Source: Acidobacteriota bacterium (lineage in GTDB: Bacteria; Acidobacteriota; Terriglobia; UBA7540). Taken from it: a DNA stretch of 56,851 bases. Under the pieces are notes generated by a model. It had not been told where the DNA came from and ran no database searches. It was given only the letters and a program-made list of their open reading frames with translations. Position 1 is the stretch's first letter. The number at the start of each line of letters is the position of its first letter. The stretch covers positions 1-56,851 of the forward strand of contig JAKASG010000010.1 of assembly GCA_021828285.1 (NCBI GenBank), written 5' to 3'. Below, piece after piece: positions 31,898-41,226 of this stretch. The position numbers were made by a program, and so were the translations under genes.

Positions 31898-33676
31898 ATG
31901 TCCTACCAAGTCATCGCCCGCAAGTATCGCCCGCAGATCTTCGATGAAGTCGCGGGCCAGCCGCTCATCACGGAGACGCTGAAGAACGCCGTCACGGGCG
32001 GCCGCGTGGCGCACGGGTACATTTTTTCGGGCGCGCGCGGCGTGGGCAAAACGAGCACGGCGCGCATTCTCGCGAAATCGCTCAACTGCGTGAAAGGCCC
32101 CACGGTGAAGCCGTGCGGCGTCTGTCCTTCCTGCGTCGAGATCGCCGCGGGGAATTCACCGGACGTTTTTGAAATCGACGCCGCCTCGAACCGCGGCATT
32201 GATGAGATCCGGCAGTTGCGCGAGACCTCTCGCTATCTGCCTGCGCGCGATCCTTACCGCGTTTTCATCATTGACGAAGCGCACATGCTCACCACGGAAG
32301 CGTTCAACGCTTTGCTCAAGACTCTTGAAGAGCCTCCCGCGCGGTCGCTTTTCATCCTCGCGACGACGGAACCGCACAAGCTTCCTCCCACCATTCAATC
32401 GCGCTGCCAGCATTTCGCCTTCCGCCTGCTCGATGACGATGAGATCGCGGCGCGCTTGCGATGGGTTACGGAGCAGGAGAAAGCCGAGAGCGACGACGAT
32501 GCTTTGAGCACGCTCGCCCGCGCGGCCGAGGGAAGTCTGCGCGACGCGCTTTCGCTGCTCGATCAGGTGATGGCCGCGGGCGACGCCCGGCTCGAAGGGC
32601 CGCGCGTGAGGCAATTGCTGGGTGTTGTGCCCGCGGAAACGCTGAGCGGACTTGCGGAAGCCATCGCTGCTGCGGACGCGCCTCGCGTGCTCGAGGGGGT
32701 CGCGCGGCTCGTCGGCGAAGGCTATGAACTCGCCCATTTCTGCGGCCAGTTCACTCGCTTCATTCGCGATCTGACGGTCGCCAAAATCTCCGGCGAAGCC
32801 AGCCCGCTCGTCCAGGCGCCCTCCGGCGAGCGCGCCGCCCTGGCCCGGCTTGCAAAGGAATTCAGCGCGGCCGATCTCGCCCGCTTTTTTCAAATTCTTC
32901 TGCGCGCGGAAGCCGACATGCGCTATTCACTTCACCCGCGCTTCGATCTCGAGCTCGCGCTGCTGAAGCTGGTTTACGCGAAGCGTCTCGCGCCGCTCGA
33001 AACCCTCCTCGCCGAGTTGCAGAGCGCTTCTGGGGAAGCGCACCCTTCGAACGCCGCGTCCCGGCCGGAAGGCGGCTTGCGCGCTGAGCCGCAGAGCTTC
33101 CCACGGGAAACAAAAGCGTCCGCGCTCGCACCTCCATTTGATTCTTCTCGAAGCTCGCCGGCCGAAAGCCGCTCTTCAGCCGCTCGACCGGCAACAACCG
33201 TCAATCTGCCCCGCATTGAAGCTCCGGCTCAAGCCGCGCCCGCTCCGCCTCCCGTGCGTCCGCGTAGCGTTCCCGAGGGCCAGGGCGGCGTCCTCCGCCC
33301 AGCGCAGGAGGATGATCCGCGCCTTCAGGCCATCAAGACGCTTGCCTTCGAACGCTCGAAGATGGTGGGCGCCTGCCTCGATTCCATTTCCGGATGGCGG
33401 TTTGAAGATGGCGAGGTGCAGCTTCTTTTCCCGAAGGAAACGATCGGCGCAGGCAAGTTCCTCGACAGCCGCGAGCAGCAGGATTTGCTCCGAGCCGTTT
33501 GCGCGCAGGTGCTCGCGCAGCCGGTCCGAAAGATTTGTGTTAAACTCGATGATGTGAGGGAAGGGAATTCGCGCCTGAGCGCGCGGGAGCGCGCCGATCG
33601 CGACGAGGCCGTCCAGGTGTTTCAAAGGCTCTTCAGTGGTGTCGTGGTCGAGGTGATAGACTTACGCTCGAGGTGA
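31898..33676 (+). CDS. dnaX: DNA polymerase III gamma/tau subunit
   Basis: DnaX (592 residues) is the clamp-loader ATPase and replisome organiser. It starts MSYQVIARKYRPQIFDEVAGQ; Walker A is GARGVGKTSTA (45-55). The zinc-binding cysteines are C64, C73, C76 and C79. Walker B is FIIDEAHMLT, and sensor 1 is FILATTEPHKLP. The C-terminal third is Ala/Pro-rich linker with a tau-like end domain (WRFEDGEVQLLFPKE). I saw no classic A-rich slippery site for a short gamma form. It is the first coding gene of the dnaX-ybaB-recR block. Confidence 0.93.
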   Translation: MSYQVIARKYRPQIFDEVAGQPLITETLKNAVTGGRVAHGYIFSGARGVGKTSTARILAKSLNCVKGPTVKPCGVCPSCVEIAAGNSPDVFEIDAASNRGIDEIRQLRETSRYLPARDPYRVFIIDEAHMLTTEAFNALLKTLEEPPARSLFILATTEPHKLPPTIQSRCQHFAFRLLDDDEIAARLRWVTEQEKAESDDDALSTLARAAEGSLRDALSLLDQVMAAGDARLEGPRVRQLLGVVPAETLSGLAEAIAAADAPRVLEGVARLVGEGYELAHFCGQFTRFIRDLTVAKISGEASPLVQAPSGERAALARLAKEFSAADLARFFQILLRAEADMRYSLHPRFDLELALLKLVYAKRLAPLETLLAELQSASGEAHPSNAASRPEGGLRAEPQSFPRETKASALAPPFDSSRSSPAESRSSAARPATTVNLPRIEAPAQAAPAPPPVRPRSVPEGQGGVLRPAQEDDPRLQAIKTLAFERSKMVGACLDSISGWRFEDGEVQLLFPKETIGAGKFLDSREQQDLLRAVCAQVLAQPVRKICVKLDDVREGNSRLSARERADRDEAVQVFQRLFSGVVVEVIDLRSR

Positions 33677-33680
33677 GGCC

Positions 33681-33992
33681 ATGAAAAGCCCGCAGCAATT
33701 GCAGCAAATTCTGAAGCAGGTCCAGCAATTTCAGGAGCAGCTCCAGAAGCAATTGGATGACCTGATTGTGGAGAGTTCTGCGGGCGGCGGAATGATCAGC
33801 GTCAAGATGAACGGCCAGAAGCAGATCATCGGCGTCCGCATTGATCCAGAAGTCTTCGCTTCGAAGGACGTGGAAATGCTTCAGGACCTTTTCATGGCCG
33901 CTGCGAATGAAGCCTCGCGGAGAGTGGACGAGCAATTGGCCAGCCAGGTGGGCAATCTCTCGGGCGCGCTCAATCTTCCCAATCTCACTTAA
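33681..33992 (+). CDS. YbaB/EbfC family nucleoid-associated protein
   Basis: The protein has 103 residues. The helical N-terminus [24 protein letters not shown], then [28 protein letters not shown] and a C-terminal helix [17 protein letters not shown] are the whole YbaB fold. It binds DNA as a dimer with tweezer-like arms. The start follows dnaX by 4 nt. It is conserved between dnaX and recR in many bacteria. Confidence 0.92.
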   Translation: MKSPQQLQQILKQVQQFQEQLQKQLDDLIVESSAGGGMISVKMNGQKQIIGVRIDPEVFASKDVEMLQDLFMAAANEASRRVDEQLASQVGNLSGALNLPNLT

Positions 33993-34033
33993 CCCGGAGA
34001 CCCTATCCCGGGTTCTTGCCGGTTTTCCTTCGC

Positions 34034-34633
34034 ATGAAAGACTATGCCGAGCCGCTCGCGCGCCTGGTGGAGGAGCTGAAGCGGTTGCCCGGAATCGGGC
34101 AGAAGTCGGCGCAGCGTATCGCTTTCCACCTCGAACGCGCGCCGCGTGAAGCGAGCGAGCGCCTTGCTGCGGCAATCATCGAAGCCAAAGAGAAGATTCG
34201 CCTTTGCAGCGTTTGCAATAACCTCACCGAAGCCGACCCCTGTGATTATTGCGCCGATTCCGGCCGCGACGCCTCGGTAGTTTGTGTTGTCGAAACGCCT
34301 TATAACGTCGTCTCGGTTGAGAAGACGCGCGAATTTAACGGCCTCTACCACGTTTTGCACGGCGCGCTCTCACCGCTTCAAGGTATTGGGCCGGATCAAT
34401 TGAAGCTCAAGAATCTGGTCGAGCGCCTCAAGAGCGGCAAAGTGCGCGAGATTATCATCGCGACCAGCCCTACCGTCGAAGGCGAAGCGACTGCCGTTTA
34501 TCTGTCGAAGCTGCTGAAGCCGCTCGGCGTCAGAGTCAGCCGGATTGCCATGGGCGTTCCCGTCGGCTCGGAACTCGAATTCGCCGACGAAGTTACCATG
34601 GTCAAAGCACTCGAAGGGCGCCGTGAAATGTGA
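34034..34633 (+). CDS. recR: Recombination mediator RecR
   Basis: RecR (199 residues) forms the DNA-clamping tetramer that with RecO loads RecA at gaps. The helix-hairpin-helix motif is [19 protein letters not shown]. The zinc finger [16 protein letters not shown] has four cysteines. The Toprim domain [27 protein letters not shown] and the Walker-B-like C-terminus are complete. The ATG at 34034 is chosen because [16 protein letters not shown] is the family start. It is the last gene of the block. Confidence 0.93.
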   Translation: MKDYAEPLARLVEELKRLPGIGQKSAQRIAFHLERAPREASERLAAAIIEAKEKIRLCSVCNNLTEADPCDYCADSGRDASVVCVVETPYNVVSVEKTREFNGLYHVLHGALSPLQGIGPDQLKLKNLVERLKSGKVREIIIATSPTVEGEATAVYLSKLLKPLGVRVSRIAMGVPVGSELEFADEVTMVKALEGRREM

Positions 34634-34736
34634 GCTGCGCGCCACGAAGGGCGCCATAGGCTGCTTCAACGATGTCACCGGCGCCGGGCGCCGGCATCCA
34701 AATAATGTTGCTTTTCGGTGATTCTTGCGGGTTCGG

Positions 34737-34742
34737 TATAAT
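34737..34742 (+). promoter_or_regulatory. Consensus -10 element before the ABC exporter pair
   Basis: A perfect TATAAT (34737-34742) sits 42 bp before the exporter start. No good -35 is visible at 16-18 bp upstream, so promoter strength depends on the flanking region or on an activator. Confidence 0.4.
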
Positions 34743-34784
34743 TGATTTTAAGCGGCACCGGCCGCTCGCTTTCCTAAAAAGACT

Positions 34785-36575
34785 ATGCCATCTTCGGTGC
34801 TAACACGCCTTCGCCGACTTCAGCCTTACTTGAGGCGCTATAAGAAGCGGTACGTCATCGGCCTGACCGCTTTGGTGTTGACGCAAGTCGTCGGCGTCAC
34901 GATTCCGCTGGTCATTCGACGGGCGCTCGACCGGATCCAGCACTCGACGACTCCGCTCGGCCGGCTGGTTCACTTCGGCCCCATCGTGGATGGGCTGCTG
35001 TTCCTGGCGGGCATTTTGCTGGCCCTGCAGCTCGGCAAGAGCATTTTCCTTTTTTTGACCCGCTGGGTTCTGATCGGCATATCGCGCGACGTCGAGTATG
35101 ACCTGCGCAATGATTTATTCCGCCATCTCGAGCGCCTCGACGCCCGCTATTACACAGAAAATCGCACCGGCGATCTCATGGCGAAGCTGACGAACGATCT
35201 CGCCGCGGTGCGAAACATCGTTGGTCCGGGAATCATGTATTCGGCGAACACGGTCGTTCTGGGCGTGCTCGCCATCGCCGTCATGCTTTACATGGACCCT
35301 CGTCTTACGCTGCTCGCGCTTCTTCCGCTGCCGCTCGCCTCGCTGCTCGTCAAGTTTTTCGGCCAGAAGATTCACGAGCGCTTCGAAAAAATTCAGGCGC
35401 TCTATTCCGAGCTGACGGAAAAAGTCCGCGAGAGCCTCGCGGGCGTTCGCGTGATTCGCGCGTTTTGCCAGGAAGAGGCGGAAAGGCGCAGCTTCGACCG
35501 GATGAACGGTGACATGGTGGGCAGGAACAAAGGCTTGATCTGGATTTCGAGTTTTCTTTGGCCCGGCCTGGCTCTGCTTTTCGCCGCCTCCACGCTGCTC
35601 ATCATGGTCGTCGGCGGATGGCAGGTGGTGCGGCACGACATTACGGTTGGAACCTTCGTCGCATTCACCATGTATTTGATGTATTTGATCTGGCCGATCA
35701 TCGCGCTCGGCTGGGTTACGAACATCATCCAACGCGGTTTGGCTTCGCTCGGCCGCCTCTGGAAGATTTTTGAAGCCGAGCCTGATATTTCCGACCGTGA
35801 AGTGCCCGAGCATCCGCTGAACGAAATTCGCGGCGACATCGAATTCCGGAATCTCACGTTTTCCTACAACGGCTCGCCGATTCTGAAGGATATCAACCTG
35901 CGAATTCCCGCCGGCACCACGGTGGGATTGGTCGGCGCGACGGGCGCCGGCAAATCCACCCTTGCGAGCCTTATTGCCCGGCTCTATGACGCGCCGGCCG
36001 GGGCGGTCCTTGTGGACGGTGTGCCCATTCGTGAAATTCCGCTCCGGACGCTGCGCGAAAGCATCGGCTTTGTGCCGCAGGACACCTTTCTCTTCAGCGA
36101 AACCGTGCGCGAGAACATCCGCTTCGGCAAGCCTTCCGCCACCGAACGCGACGTCGAGCGCGCGGCGGAAACCTCCCACATCCTGCCTGAGATCGGCGGA
36201 TTCCCGAAAGGTTTCGACACGATGGTCGGCGAGCGCGGCCTGACGCTCTCCGGCGGACAGAAGCAGCGCGTCGCGATTTCCCGCGCCGTGCTGCGCGATC
36301 CGCGCATCCTGATTCTTGATGACGCGCTCTCCCATGTGGATACTTACACGGAAGAAGCCATCCTCCGCCATCTCACTCGGATCATGGCCGGCCGCACCAC
36401 GCTCATGATTTCTCATCGCGTTTCGACGATTCGCCACGCCGATTGGATCATCGTCCTGCGCCACGGCGAAATCGCCGAGCAGGGAACGCACGAAGAATTG
36501 CTCGCTTTGAACGGCTATTATGCAGACCTCTATAGCCGGCAGCTCATTGAGGAGGCGCTTGAAAAGGAAGCGTGA
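34785..36575 (+). CDS. ABC exporter half-transporter with degenerate ATP site (BmrC/YheI-like)
   Basis: The protein has 596 residues: six membrane segments (about 25-320) followed by one ATPase domain. Walker A is GATGAGKST (about 385), and the signature is LSGGQKQRVAISRAV. Walker B reads ILILDDALSHVD, so the catalytic glutamate is aspartate, and the H-loop is ISHRVSTI. This is the pattern of the non-catalytic partner in heterodimeric exporters. The second half-transporter begins 38 bp downstream. The substrate is unknown; multidrug or lipid export is the usual role of this pair type. Confidence 0.85.
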   Translation: MPSSVLTRLRRLQPYLRRYKKRYVIGLTALVLTQVVGVTIPLVIRRALDRIQHSTTPLGRLVHFGPIVDGLLFLAGILLALQLGKSIFLFLTRWVLIGISRDVEYDLRNDLFRHLERLDARYYTENRTGDLMAKLTNDLAAVRNIVGPGIMYSANTVVLGVLAIAVMLYMDPRLTLLALLPLPLASLLVKFFGQKIHERFEKIQALYSELTEKVRESLAGVRVIRAFCQEEAERRSFDRMNGDMVGRNKGLIWISSFLWPGLALLFAASTLLIMVVGGWQVVRHDITVGTFVAFTMYLMYLIWPIIALGWVTNIIQRGLASLGRLWKIFEAEPDISDREVPEHPLNEIRGDIEFRNLTFSYNGSPILKDINLRIPAGTTVGLVGATGAGKSTLASLIARLYDAPAGAVLVDGVPIREIPLRTLRESIGFVPQDTFLFSETVRENIRFGKPSATERDVERAAETSHILPEIGGFPKGFDTMVGERGLTLSGGQKQRVAISRAVLRDPRILILDDALSHVDTYTEEAILRHLTRIMAGRTTLMISHRVSTIRHADWIIVLRHGEIAEQGTHEELLALNGYYADLYSRQLIEEALEKEA

Positions 36576-36613
36576 AAAAATCGCGCTCGGCGTTTGAGGT
36601 TTGATGGGGTCCC

Positions 36614-38497
36614 ATGCCTGACGGTTTCCACGAAGAAGAAATTCTCGGCAAAGCCTATGACGGCCGGCTGATGCGGCGGTTGCTCGGCTACCTGCGCCCT
36701 TATAAGGCCGTCGTCTTCTTCGCGCTCGCGGCGATCTTCTTGTTCGGCTTGCTCCAGGTGGTTCCTCCGTATCTGATGATGGTGGAAATTGACCGTTATC
36801 TTGACCCCGCCGGCCGCGGCCGCGTCCCCGCATTTTTCCTCCACTTTCTGAGTCCGCACCCGCTCACCGGCATACTTCAAATCGCGCTGGTGTTTTTTAT
36901 TCCAACGGTCGTCATCACGTTCGTGCTCCAGTTCGCGCAATCGTATGCAATGCAACTGGTGGGTCAAAAAGTGATGTACGACATTCGCAACCAGATTTTC
37001 AGCCATCTCCAGCAACTGCCGATGAGTTATTACGACCGGAACCCCGTCGGCCGCATGGTCACTCGCGTCACCACGGACGTGGACGTTTTGAACGACCTGT
37101 TCGCCTCGGGCGTCGTGGCCATTTTTGGCGATTTCTTCACCCTTGTCGCCATCACGGGAATCATGCTCGCGATCAATTGGAAGCTCGCGCTGATGACTTT
37201 TTCCGTTCTTCCGCTGATCGTGCTGGTGACGATGGCTTTCCGCCGCGCCGTGCGTGAATCCTATCGCCGCATCCGCATCGCCATCGCCCGCATCAACGCT
37301 TACTTGCAGGAGCACATCACGGGCATGACCGTGCTCCAGCTCTTCAACCGTGAAGCGGCGAGCTACGAGGAGTTCGAACAGATCAACCGCGCTCACCTCG
37401 ATGCCTACAAGGATTCGATTCTTGCCTATGGCCTGTTTTATCCCGCCGTTGAATTTCTCGGCGTGCTGGCGATTGCCATTATTCTTTACCGCGGCGGCGT
37501 GGAAGCGCTGAGCGGCACGCTGACGATCGGCGCGGCGGTCGCTTTCATCCAGTATTCGCAGCGATTTTTCCGGCCGATCCAGGACCTGAGCGACAAATAC
37601 AACATTCTGCAGTCCGCCATGGCGAGCTCCGAGCGCATCTTCAAGCTGCTCGATACGTCCGCCGTCGTTCACGACCCGGCCGCGCCGCGGACCATTGAAA
37701 AGCTCCGCGGGCGAGTCGAATTCCGCTCCGTTGGATTCGGCTATCAGGCGGACCATCGCGTGGTGGAAGATATTTCCTTTACGATTGAGCCCGGCGAAAC
37801 GGTCGCCGTCGTCGGCCACACCGGGGCGGGCAAAACGACTCTCACGAGTTTGCTCCTGCGCTTCTATGAGCCGCAGGAAGGGGAATTGCTTTTGGACGGC
37901 GTGCCGATCCGCGAGCTGAGCCGCAGCGACCTTCGCCGGAACTTCGGGCTGGTGCTCCAGGACCCCTTCATTTTCTCCGGTACCATTGCAAGCAACATCC
38001 GCATGGGAACGCCCGGCATTTCCGATGAGCAAGTCCGCGAGGCCGCGCGCCGTGTGAATTTGCTTCCGTTCATTGAAGCTTTGCCGCACGGATTCGACGA
38101 GCCGGTGAAAGAGCGCGGCGCGACGCTTTCGGTCGGCCAGCGCCAGCTTCTATCTTTCGCCCGGGCGCTCGCCCACGATCCCTCCATTCTTATCCTCGAT
38201 GAAGCGACTTCGAGCGTGGATACGCAAACGGAAATTCTAATCCGCGAAGGCCTTCGCACTCTGATGGAGAACCGCACGTCGCTCGTCATCGCCCATCGCC
38301 TTTCCACCATTCAGAACGCGTCCAAGATTATCGTGATGCACAAAGGGCGCATCCGCGAAGTCGGCACGCATCAGGAGCTTCTCGCGCGGCAAGGTATTTA
38401 TTTCAAGCTCTATCAGCTCCAGTATAAAGATCAGGAATTGCCCGTCACGGAAGCCGCCTCCCGCGCCGGCAATTCGATGCCCGAACTTGCCTCCTGA
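36614..38497 (+). CDS. ABC exporter half-transporter, catalytic partner (BmrD/YheH-like)
   Basis: The protein has 627 residues with six membrane segments (about 35-330) and an ATPase domain. Walker A is GHTGAGKTTLTSLLL. The signature is altered to LSVGQRQLLSFARAL, while Walker B keeps the glutamate (ILILDEATSSVDT). Its good Walker B would combine with the good LSGGQ of the preceding protein to form one active site, the other site being degenerate. That complementarity and adjacency support a heterodimer. It is preceded by GGTTTGATGGGGTCCC with no strong ribosome binding site. Confidence 0.85.
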   Translation: MPDGFHEEEILGKAYDGRLMRRLLGYLRPYKAVVFFALAAIFLFGLLQVVPPYLMMVEIDRYLDPAGRGRVPAFFLHFLSPHPLTGILQIALVFFIPTVVITFVLQFAQSYAMQLVGQKVMYDIRNQIFSHLQQLPMSYYDRNPVGRMVTRVTTDVDVLNDLFASGVVAIFGDFFTLVAITGIMLAINWKLALMTFSVLPLIVLVTMAFRRAVRESYRRIRIAIARINAYLQEHITGMTVLQLFNREAASYEEFEQINRAHLDAYKDSILAYGLFYPAVEFLGVLAIAIILYRGGVEALSGTLTIGAAVAFIQYSQRFFRPIQDLSDKYNILQSAMASSERIFKLLDTSAVVHDPAAPRTIEKLRGRVEFRSVGFGYQADHRVVEDISFTIEPGETVAVVGHTGAGKTTLTSLLLRFYEPQEGELLLDGVPIRELSRSDLRRNFGLVLQDPFIFSGTIASNIRMGTPGISDEQVREAARRVNLLPFIEALPHGFDEPVKERGATLSVGQRQLLSFARALAHDPSILILDEATSSVDTQTEILIREGLRTLMENRTSLVIAHRLSTIQNASKIIVMHKGRIREVGTHQELLARQGIYFKLYQLQYKDQELPVTEAASRAGNSMPELAS

Positions 38498-38566
38498 TCT
38501 TCGCCCCCGCTTATTCCCCGCGCGGTTCGTGGTATCATTTGTTTTTCGCCCGAGGATAAAAATCTC

Positions 38567-39721
38567 TTGCGGCCTTCTCGCAAAGTCTCCCGCACATTTC
38601 GAAGCGCCGCTTGCCTCGTCGTTTCCGCCGCATTCATTGCCGCCTTCCCACTCGCGCTCCGGCCGGCTCAAGCCTCGAACTCCGCGCAGGAGTGGAATCC
38701 CGAAATCGGTCCTCCGGCCGGCGCGAAGTACGTTGGCGACCATGTCTGCGCCCAATGCCACTTCAGCGAAAGCAAGACCTTTAATTTTTCCCCGATGCGG
38801 ATGGCGGGCAAATGGGCGCCGGATGCCGCCGTCCTCAAATCTCATCCGCGGCTTAGCCTTCGCCTGGGCCCCTATCTTTACCGGATCGTTCGCACCAAAA
38901 GCTCCGTTACCTATTCGATTGCCAAAGGCCGGCAGATTCTCTCCGTCCCCATCCTCTGGGCCTTCGGCATGGGCATCGCTGGCCAGAGCTACATTTATCG
39001 CTTGCAGGGCGCGTACTTCCAGGCGTGGGTGAGTTTTTATAATTCAACGGGAAATCTCGACGTCACGATGGGTGAACCCCCAAGCGCGCCGCAAAACCTT
39101 GAGTATGCATTCGGCAATATCTTGAGCCACGGAGCTTTCATGCGCTGTCTCGAGTGTCATACAACGGGGTCGGTCATCGGCGGAAAATTCGATCCGATGA
39201 ATGCGGTTCCCGGCGTCCATTGCGAAGCCTGCCACGGTCCTGGCGGAGAACATGTTGCAGATGTCATGGCCGGGCACATCGAGCAAGCAAAGGCTGCCAT
39301 CTTTAACCCCGGTAATCTGAGTGCAGCGGGCATTGACCGCTTTTGCGGAGCGTGTCACCGGACGGGCATGAGCGTTTTATCAAAAGGAGTCACCGGAGTA
39401 TATGACGTCAGGTTCCAGCCTTATCGTCTGGGTTTGAGCCTCTGCTGGAGCGCAAGCGATAAGCGGATCAGTTGTCTCGGCTGCCACAATCCGCATCAGC
39501 CGCTCGTAAAAAGTGCGGTCTTTTATAATTCGAAATGCCTCGCCTGTCACCAGATGAAAGGCGCTCCGCCGTCTCCCGCTCATCCCGCTCCGGCTTGCCC
39601 GGTCAGCACGGGCCACTGCATCTCCTGCCACATGCCTAAGTACAATATTCCGCAAGGCCACTACGCTTTCACCGACCACGACATCCGCATTGTCCGTCCC
39701 GGCGCGCCATATCCGGGATAA
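38567..39721 (+). CDS. Secreted heptaheme c-type cytochrome
   Basis: The protein has 384 residues. It begins with a long signal peptide (SAACLVVSAAFIAAFPLALRPAQA). Seven CxxCH heme sites follow: CAQCH (61), CLECH (about 193), CEACH (219), CGACH (260), CLGCH (303), CLACH (324) and CISCH (351), the last followed by MPK as in cytochrome c554 relatives. The start is TTG with GAGG 11 nt upstream. It would need the Ccm proteins for heme attachment and may carry electrons in the periplasm. No partner oxidoreductase gene is adjacent, so its role is open. Confidence 0.83.
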   Translation: MRPSRKVSRTFRSAACLVVSAAFIAAFPLALRPAQASNSAQEWNPEIGPPAGAKYVGDHVCAQCHFSESKTFNFSPMRMAGKWAPDAAVLKSHPRLSLRLGPYLYRIVRTKSSVTYSIAKGRQILSVPILWAFGMGIAGQSYIYRLQGAYFQAWVSFYNSTGNLDVTMGEPPSAPQNLEYAFGNILSHGAFMRCLECHTTGSVIGGKFDPMNAVPGVHCEACHGPGGEHVADVMAGHIEQAKAAIFNPGNLSAAGIDRFCGACHRTGMSVLSKGVTGVYDVRFQPYRLGLSLCWSASDKRISCLGCHNPHQPLVKSAVFYNSKCLACHQMKGAPPSPAHPAPACPVSTGHCISCHMPKYNIPQGHYAFTDHDIRIVRPGAPYPG

Positions 39722-39990
39722 CGCTCCTCGCATTTCGATCCCTGCGGTTTCTGTTGCTCAGACTCGCGGCGGCTTCTCAGCAAACTTCACGCAGGATTCG
39801 ATTCTGATTTCTGCGGCCAGCGAACGAATTTTATTCATCTTATAACTATTTTCAATTGGACATATCCTCACGGATCATCCATTCTGAGTATGCGAGAGCG
39901 ACCCCTGTTGATTGTTCTCGAAAGTGTCCCCGCCGACCTGACCGATCTGTGTCACTCGTAAGCCGGGCAGCATTGATATCAGGAGGAACT

Positions 39991-40379
39991 ATGGCCGTGA
40001 ACGGCGAAACAACGCTGCGTGTTCTCATGTTCGGTTTCGAAGAGCCTCTGGCTTCCGAGTTGGGAGAGGCGCTGGCTAACGAACAGGCGGTTGTACGAAC
40101 CTGTCCGCCGCTCACCGCGCACGATGGCTTCGCCTCGATCGAGCAGGCGAGCATTCTGTTTTGCGCCGCCGAGCCTGATTATTACCGCCCCCTTCTTGCG
40201 AAAATCAAGGGTGCGAAGCTGCAGCTTCCCGTGGTCATTGTTGGCCGCCGCCGGAAGTCAGCCAATGGCTCGCGGCGCTCGAAGCCGGCGCGGACGACTT
40301 CTGCGTTCCGCCTTTTGAATCCTCGCAAGTCCGCTGGCTTCTCAATTCGGCCATTTCGCACGGCTTCGGCCACGCATAG
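39991..40379 (+). pseudogene. Response-regulator receiver-like protein, broken by a frameshift
   Basis: AGGAGG and ATG 39991 start a receiver-like protein (TTLRVLMFGFEEPLASELGEALANEQ…). Near 40243-40253 the receiver pattern leaves this frame: the first frame runs on as basic nonsense to 40440. The other frame continues sensibly with PEVSQWLAALEAGADDFCVPPFESSQVRWLL to TAG at 40379. One missing base in the GGCCGCCGCCGG run explains it. Joined, the product would be about 129 residues. The phospho-acceptor aspartate is not visible (ASILFCAAEPD), so it was probably a pseudo-receiver even when intact. A sequencing error is possible. Confidence 0.7.
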
Positions 40380-40593
40380 AGTTTTCAAGCTTTACCCCGT
40401 CGTGTTTTCAAGGAACCTCGTCGTTTCCTTTTCTGCCTGAACCAGGCGGTTCTCGAATCGCCGCGGAGCGAACCTTCAGAAATTGGAGATTCCGCTGCGG
40501 CGCTTTGTCACGGGAGCGCCTCCGCGTATCGGACAGGGGTCTTTTTCGAATAGCTCCCGTTCGCGCGAGGAACCTGAATTCAAGGAGGAAACA

Positions 40594-41034
40594 ATGAGGT
40601 TCAAATCAGTTGGGAAGGTTGTAAGGAATGCCGCTTTCGTTGTGCTCGCTCTCGGGATGCCCGCGGCTCTTGCCCGCGCGCAATCTGTAGTGCGAGGCCA
40701 TTTCACGCTCCCTTATGCCGCGCGTTGGGGAAGCGTGACTCTCGCACCGGGAAAATACACTTTCACCCTTCGCTCGGGCGAGCCGGCCGATGTGGTCTAC
40801 GTCCAGGGCGACGCGAAACGTGCGCCGCAAGTGATTGTCCTGGCCGAGGGATGGAACGCCATTACAACTTCGAGCGAAAGCGAGCTCGTGCTCGAACGTC
40901 ACGCCGGGGTCGCCTTCGTAAGGGCGCTCCGGGTCGGCGAGATCGGCGCCGAATATGAATACCCGTTGCCGAAGTCCCAGGGCGCGGTTCTTGCGGCCGG
41001 AAACCGAATCTTCCACCGCAATCGTGGTCTGTAA
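40594..41034 (+). CDS. Small secreted protein of unknown function
   Basis: The protein has 146 residues. MRFKSVGKVVRNAAFVVLALGMPAALARA is a Sec signal peptide with likely cleavage before QSVV. The mature part is a compact beta-rich domain: VRGHFTLPYAARWGSVTLAPGKYTFTL and EYEYPLPKS. AAGGAGG lies 6 nt before the ATG at 40594. The motif LPYAARWGSVTLAPGKYTF resembles short exported proteins frequent in Acidobacteriota, as far as I can tell. No function is known. Confidence 0.75.
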   Translation: MRFKSVGKVVRNAAFVVLALGMPAALARAQSVVRGHFTLPYAARWGSVTLAPGKYTFTLRSGEPADVVYVQGDAKRAPQVIVLAEGWNAITTSSESELVLERHAGVAFVRALRVGEIGAEYEYPLPKSQGAVLAAGNRIFHRNRGL

Positions 41035-41226
41035 TCTGAGGGCTGATGTCTCCCCTCTTTGCGTCGGAAGTGGGTCCTGCGGCGAGCCCGCCCGGTGGCG
41101 GGCTTGCCGTCGTTTCCTGTCCGGAGCGGTGCACAGCGGCAGCCGCTCAGCCTTTGTTTATCGCCTTCATATAAAGTTTCAATGAGCCTGCGTCTCTACC
41201 CGGATGTAACCTGATAAAGGAAAGTG

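Noticed and set aside
31898-33676. Programmed frameshift in dnaX producing a gamma form
   Set aside because: No A AAA AAG-type slippery heptamer with a downstream hairpin was found by reading.
35115-36833. 572-codon open frame antisense to the ABC exporter genes
   Set aside because: Composition typical of antisense frames in high-GC DNA; the sense strand is certain.
36530-38089. 519-codon open frame antisense to the second exporter gene
   Set aside because: Same reason: no motif, and charged low-complexity translation.
39991-40440. Programmed frameshift to make an intact receiver
   Set aside because: No slippery site with a stimulatory structure is evident. A base deletion or sequencing error is more likely.
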